A stretch of 7,287 nt of DNA. It comes from an uncultured Burkholderiales bacterium (GTDB lineage: Bacteria > Pseudomonadota > Gammaproteobacteria > Burkholderiales > Burkholderiaceae_E). The position numbers and the translations under genes are program-made. Positions 5,807 to 7,287 of the stretch are shown here, piece by piece (the stretch's first letter is position 1; each line of letters begins with the position of its first letter). The stretch is taken from NCBI GenBank assembly GCA_903923345.1, contig CAIXXI010000027.1, positions 1 to 7,287 of the forward strand. Direction: 5' to 3'. The notes beneath the pieces are model-generated. The model made no database searches. It saw only the letters and a program-made list of their open reading frames with translations, and was not told the DNA's origin.

Positions 5807-6400
5807 TCAGCCCTGCAGGCTGCCTTTGGTCGAGGGGATCTGACCGGCCGCGCGCGGATCAGGCTCGAGCGCCATGCGAAACGCGCGGGCGAAGGCCTTG
5901 AAGACCGTCTCGCACTGGTGGTGGGCGTTGTCGCCGCGCAGGTTGTCGATGTGCAGGGTGATCTGGGCGTGATTCACGAAACCCTGGAAGAACTCGTGGG
6001 CCAGATCGACATCGAAGCTGCCGATCATGGCGCGGGTGAATGGCACGTTCCAGATCAGGCCGGGGCGTCCGGAAAAGTCCACCACCACACGCGACAGCGC
6101 TTCGTCCAGGGGGACATAGGCATGGCCATAGCGGCGGATGCCCTTTTTATCGCCGATGGCCTGCGCCACCGCCTGACCCAGGGTGATGCCGATGTCTTCA
6201 ACGGTGTGATGGCCATCGATGTGCAGGTCGCCGTTGGCCTGCACCTCGAGGTCGACCAATCCATGACGGGCGATCTGATCGAGCATGTGGTCAAGAAAGG
6301 GCACGCCGGTGGCCAGCGCCTGCTGGCCGGTGCCATCCAGGTTGATGCGAACCCGGATCTGGGTTTCGGCGGTGTCTCGGCGGACTTCGGCAATGCGCAT
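5807..6400 (-). CDS. hisB: Imidazoleglycerol-phosphate dehydratase (HisB, monofunctional)
   Basis: HisB removes water from IGP to give imidazole-acetol phosphate, the substrate of HisC. The 197-residue product is the stand-alone dehydratase, without the N-terminal histidinol-phosphatase domain found in enterobacteria. It has FLDHMLDQIARHG at 35-47, DGHHTVED at 62-69 (His64, His65, Glu68), LAHEFF around His135, and AHHQCE at 159-164 (His160, His161, Glu164), the histidine-rich metal-binding pattern of the family repeated in its two half-domains. The frame is open well upstream into hisC, but the ATG at 6400-6398 gives the canonical MRIAEVRRDT beginning. No good ribosome site precedes it. It starts 38 bases after hisC and ends 4 bases before hisH. 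Confidence 0.97.
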   Translation of the reverse strand: MRIAEVRRDTAETQIRVRINLDGTGQQALATGVPFLDHMLDQIARHGLVDLEVQANGDLHIDGHHTVEDIGITLGQAVAQAIGDKKGIRRYGHAYVPLDEALSRVVVDFSGRPGLIWNVPFTRAMIGSFDVDLAHEFFQGFVNHAQITLHIDNLRGDNAHHQCETVFKAFARAFRMALEPDPRAAGQIPSTKGSLQG

Positions 6401-6438
6401 GGCGTCAGGTGCTTGGGATGGATTCGGTTGCGTGGGGC

Positions 6439-7287
6439 TCAGGCGCTCGGCCAGCGGGCGCCTTCGGACAGGGCGGACTGCAGCGCGGCCAGCATCAGCG
6501 CATTTTCCTGCTTCGTGCCCACGGTGAGTCGCAGGCAATTCGACAGAATCGGGCTCATCTTGCCGACATCCTTGATCAGCACGCCCTGGGCGCGCATCGC
6601 GGCCATGGTTCGCGGACCATCGGCCACGCGCACCAGCACGAAATTGGCCGCCGACGGATAGGGCTGCACACCGGGGATATCGGCCAGCGCAGCCAGCAGG
6701 GCCTGGCGATCGGTGCGAATCTGATCGGCCTGCGCCTGCAGGGTGTCGAGGTGTTCGAGGGCGAACTCGGCGGCGGCTTCATCCAGCGAGCTGACGTTGT
6801 AGGGCGGGCGCACCTTGTCGAACTGCTCGATCCAGTGCGGCGCAGCCGCCATGTAGCCCAGCCGGATACCGGCCAGGCCGAGCTTGGAGACCGTGCGCAT
6901 CACCACCAGCTTGTCGTGATGCGGCAATTGCCCCATCCAGCTGTCGTCGGCAAACGGCTGATAGGCCTCATCGAGCACCACCAGACCGGGCGCGGCCGCG
7001 AGGATCTGTTCGATGGCGGACCGATCGAAGGCATTGCCGGTCGGATTGTTCGGGTAGGCGATCCAGACCAGCGCAGGTCGATGCTGTGCAATCGCCTGCA
7101 GCATGGCCTCGGTGTCGAGGGAGAAGTCGGGCTTGAGCGACACCGGGACATAGTCCATGCCAGCCAGGCGCGTGGAAACGTCGTACATCACGAAGGACGG
7201 CGCCGGCGCAACCACTGCAGCGCCCGGCTTTGCGCAAGCCACCGACATCAGGCTAATGAGCTCGTCCGAGCCATTGCCCAGCAACAG
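6439..7287 (-). CDS. hisC: Histidinol-phosphate aminotransferase HisC (N-terminus off the window)
   Basis: HisC is the PLP-dependent fold type I aminotransferase that makes histidinol phosphate from imidazole-acetol phosphate and glutamate. The window holds 282 residues and the stop; the frame runs off the right edge. The first codons read LLGNGSDELI, a conserved internal segment, so roughly 75-80 N-terminal residues are missing and the apparent start codons near the edge are not real starts. Visible motifs are YPNNPTGN, the LDEAY segment with the cofactor-binding Asp and Tyr, SKLGLAGIRLGY with the Schiff-base Lys (codon 6885-6883), and CLRLTVGT near the C-terminus with the substrate-carboxylate Arg. 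The context with hisB next favours HisC over other aminotransferases of this fold. The operon promoter, hisG and hisD presumably lie further right. Confidence 0.96.
   Translation of the reverse strand: MLLGNGSDELISLMSVACAKPGAAVVAPAPSFVMYDVSTRLAGMDYVPVSLKPDFSLDTEAMLQAIAQHRPALVWIAYPNNPTGNAFDRSAIEQILAAAPGLVVLDEAYQPFADDSWMGQLPHHDKLVVMRTVSKLGLAGIRLGYMAAAPHWIEQFDKVRPPYNVSSLDEAAAEFALEHLDTLQAQADQIRTDRQALLAALADIPGVQPYPSAANFVLVRVADGPRTMAAMRAQGVLIKDVGKMSPILSNCLRLTVGTKQENALMLAALQSALSEGARWPSA

Noticed and set aside
6401..6538. An N-terminal extension of hisB that would add 46 residues.
   Set aside because: It overlaps the end of hisC, has no family resemblance, and is not a histidinol-phosphatase domain. 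The ATG at 6400 gives the normal start.

Overview
The window is GC-rich DNA that looks like a betaproteobacterial chromosome, probably from the Rhodocyclales/Azoarcus-Thauera neighbourhood. This rests on recalled gene order and on protein features: a stand-alone IGP dehydratase (hisB), separate hisI and hisE, and a his-HIT-tatABC arrangement. No rRNA or other species marker is present, so the placement is an inference.

Layout. On the plus strand, positions 1-69 hold the last 22 codons of an unidentified gene. Its stop overlaps (ATGA) the start of a complete short-chain dehydrogenase/reductase gene (66-884). Everything from 909 to the right edge is on the minus strand and reads leftward as one tightly packed, probably single operon: hisC (5' end cut by the window edge), hisB, hisH, hisA, hisF, hisI, hisE, a HIT-family (HinT-like) gene, tatA, tatB and tatC. 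The SDR gene and tatC converge with only 24 bases between their stop codons.

How the genes work together. HisE and HisI carry out the phosphohydrolase and cyclohydrolase steps on PR-ATP/PR-AMP. HisA isomerises the resulting ProFAR. The HisH-HisF glutaminase-cyclase makes IGP and AICAR. HisB dehydrates IGP and HisC transaminates imidazole-acetol phosphate. hisG and hisD are not in the window. TatA, TatB and TatC form the twin-arginine protein translocase of the inner membrane. The HIT gene sits between the two sets and is probably translated with hisE. Several his genes overlap or abut (hisA/hisF TGATG, hisF/hisI GTGA, hisI/hisE 8 nt), which suggests translational coupling. No promoter for the operon is in view; it presumably lies beyond the right edge.

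Nothing here looks like a new kind of system; the gene content is orthodox. The best non-obvious signal is a pair of tandem GC-rich hairpins between tatA and tatB. The second is followed by a U-rich run and could act as a partial terminator or a 3'-end protector that keeps TatA in excess. tatB has no visible ribosome binding site and tatC appears to start at TTG, which fits the same idea. Smaller points are an Asn-to-His change at the catalytic-Asn position of the SDR, an Arg at a usually Gly position in the HIT nucleotide pocket, and an AT-rich promoter-like patch inside hisH. There is no gene-free stretch longer than about 90 bases, and no tRNA, CRISPR array, insertion sequence or long repeat was seen.
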